Origin: Thermoanaerobaculia bacterium | Lineage (GTDB): Bacteria > Acidobacteriota > Thermoanaerobaculia > Gp7-AA8 | Assembly (NCBI GenBank): GCA_017883235.1 | Contig: JADGNY010000001.1 | Span: 124,001-188,000 of the forward strand | Length of the DNA stretch: 64,000 bases | Direction: 5' to 3' | In this document: positions 63,801 to 64,000 of the stretch, in pieces | Position numbering within the stretch: position 1 is the first letter of the stretch | How the letters are laid out: each line of letters begins with the position of its first letter | Notes under the pieces: model-generated | What the model was told of the DNA's origin: nothing | The model's database searches: none | The model's input: the letters and a program-made list of their open reading frames with translations, nothing else | Position numbers and translations under genes: made by a program

Positions 63801-63971
63801 GATGCGGCCAGCCAGCGTTACTCTTGCGTCCTTCGCAACGGTAAACAGCTGAGAGAGAGGCTGTTCCTGATGAATCGGGCGGAGCAACAGGAGAAGTATC
63901 GTAGCGACACTTACAGACGCGAATGCGAATGCAAACCATCGACGCCACGATGTCTCGTCTGCCGTTTTCAA
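60846..63971 (-). CDS. Membrane-anchored TPR-CHAT peptidase
   Basis: 1041 residues. One transmembrane helix near the front (FAFAFASVSVATILLLLL, about 14-32), then about 600 residues of TPR-type helix pairs (for example AALGAADRALRGDPTSGAAR, RGFDAAKTPMSLLAGYYRAN, ADLEQAADVIEKRRTGI), and a C-terminal caspase-like CHAT domain from about 730. The catalytic His is in CDVVHIATHG near 900 and Cys in VLVLAGCGTGAVT near 947; SRSVIGSLWDIDD follows as in the family. CHAT enzymes act in programmed cell death and defence, often triggered through repeat domains. Upstream control lies beyond the window edge. Confidence 0.88.
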   Translation of the reverse strand: MKTADETSWRRWFAFAFASVSVATILLLLLRPIHQEQPLSQLFTVAKDARVTLAGRIDGLPMPTTTRGSGASQLKLASAAGRVLEQTSGKADTVSRDAAGVASLVAGQIDEAVELLKKSVEGAQVPARNWNDLSAALLERGRHDDNPEDTAAALGAADRALRGDPTSGAARFNRALALESLHLNEAARAAWQHYLDVDRGSPWAVDARRRLGNLERPTREDEWRQEMPGLAAAAAAGDDKTVARLVAAFPQQARSWGETEFLNDWALAVLHGDDTLAATKLRLARAIGRALPATNGEHLLHDAVASVDTSSKLAQTSLAAAHHAFREGRALYSQRRVAESSPLFDDAQRGFDAAKTPMSLLAGYYRANVLYDDGRSDEALSLIRSILAKTPETFRATQAQLQWTEGTILLNQGQLRSALDAYQQSSATFEKMKEAENASTMRDNVAIALSLLGRTREAWRLRVAGFAEASASGDESRLQYALETASRQAMRQQQWNVASSILTVALAAGQQSARQRVAALLWRAFAAWRSGETSTADLGTARASVPLITDPALREATMIQLRLAEGMIESDRNPRAAADALTEVISFANRKQQMTILPLALFHRAEAFRSSGDTGHAVADLEQAADVIEKRRTGIGEADLRDTLLNTASQTYERLIDVLLDRGESEGAFNASERLRSRRIPEETASDRSGPEAGPMSMTAIVGSMGTDTLIASYVSIDDHLVLFTLSRSGVRAFRLPVAVAEIEKQKARLVRAIDADRSGDIREESATIYRSLIAPMEVELSKARILVIVPNEVTSGIPFAALSDGRSGFLVERVPIVLTPSASTYMRGLQAFRPHPLSEAMIVGAPSIDAIAYPNLAALPSAVQEARSIAALYGTRPLTGADASVTRIVHDLPQCDVVHIATHGIAERSDATLSSLIFGRAGDLPGALSVHDIAALRLPRHPVLVLAGCGTGAVTRASDSIRSIALAFLVAGSRSVIGSLWDIDDASTSEFSLAIHRSLRAGIPAAGALREAQVSAIHRGGPELREIRTWSAFQVYGSGM

Positions 63972-64000
63972 GGCTGCGCCTCTCTCTGCGCAAACTACGC

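Overview
The window is a GC-rich bacterial chromosome segment carrying about 50 protein genes on both strands. I found no rRNA, tRNA, CRISPR array or complete IS element. The mix of genes points to a Gram-negative, probably a member of the Acidobacteriota or a neighbouring phylum: RND/TolC efflux, NagZ-like lipoprotein, ABC-permease/M1-peptidase fusion, CHAT-TPR protein, several secreted proteins of one loosely related type, and abundant short palindromic repeats whose translations (NVAQTLLSVP, RHSCLC, FWFLVSGF) I associate with such genomes. The phylum call is inference; no taxonomic marker gene is present.

Layout. 0.1-5.5 kb (-): four tightly coupled genes, a YgfK-like iron-sulfur oxidoreductase lacking the usual flavin domain, YgeW carbamoyltransferase, YgeY M20 hydrolase and an FkbO/Hyg5-type chorismatase-like protein; this looks like a variant of the ygeW-ygeY-ygfK purine/ureide catabolic cluster. 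5.8-9.0 kb (-): YtrA-type GntR regulator, ABC ATPase and an ABC permease fused to a propeller-like domain, with a perfect operator palindrome in front. 9.3 kb (+): BON-domain protein. 9.9-16.8 kb (-): TetR, TolC, HlyD-type adaptor and an RND pump with an extra membrane insertion; a 0.6-kb nested-repeat block separates the last two. 17.4-19.0 kb (-): tandemly duplicated secreted proteins. 19.1-20.5 kb (-): membrane protein and a PIN-domain toxin-antitoxin pair. 20.5-24.0 kb (-): GH3 lipoprotein and sodium:solute symporter, probably for amino-sugar recycling.

24.2-33.2 kb is a defence-like island: a decayed CopG-type antitoxin, DUF4160 next to a DUF2442 domain fused to a trypsin-like serine protease, DUF1573 protein, a Panacea antitoxin with PemK/MazF-like toxin, a SIR2-HerA anti-phage pair (herA apparently frameshifted), and an XRE regulator divergent from a small HTH-like gene with a poly-G frameshift. 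The DUF4160 plus DUF2442-protease pair is my best candidate for an undescribed system. It is followed by 1.2 kb of non-coding DNA with a nested inverted repeat and an approximately 18-copy, 22-bp palindromic minisatellite, and then two related helical proteins behind a strong promoter and a long leader.

35.8-38.8 kb (+): nadE, a repeat-invaded lipoprotein and a UbiE-type methyltransferase, all start/stop-overlapped. 38.9-41.8 kb (-): PilZ protein; SAM hydrolase and penicillin-binding transpeptidase. 41.9-49.4 kb (+): TIGR04282 glycosyltransferase, cytochrome c, ABC ATPase plus ABC-permease/M1 peptidase fusion, and NAD(P)HX repair enzyme. 49.5-54.3 kb: DUF4388 protein, TsaE and two secreted proteins. 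54.5-57.5 kb: a CpxAR-like two-component system divergent from a Spy/CpxP-like periplasmic protein. 57.6-59.9 kb (+): purL. 60.0-64.0 kb (-): a TPR-CHAT peptidase with a small unknown companion.
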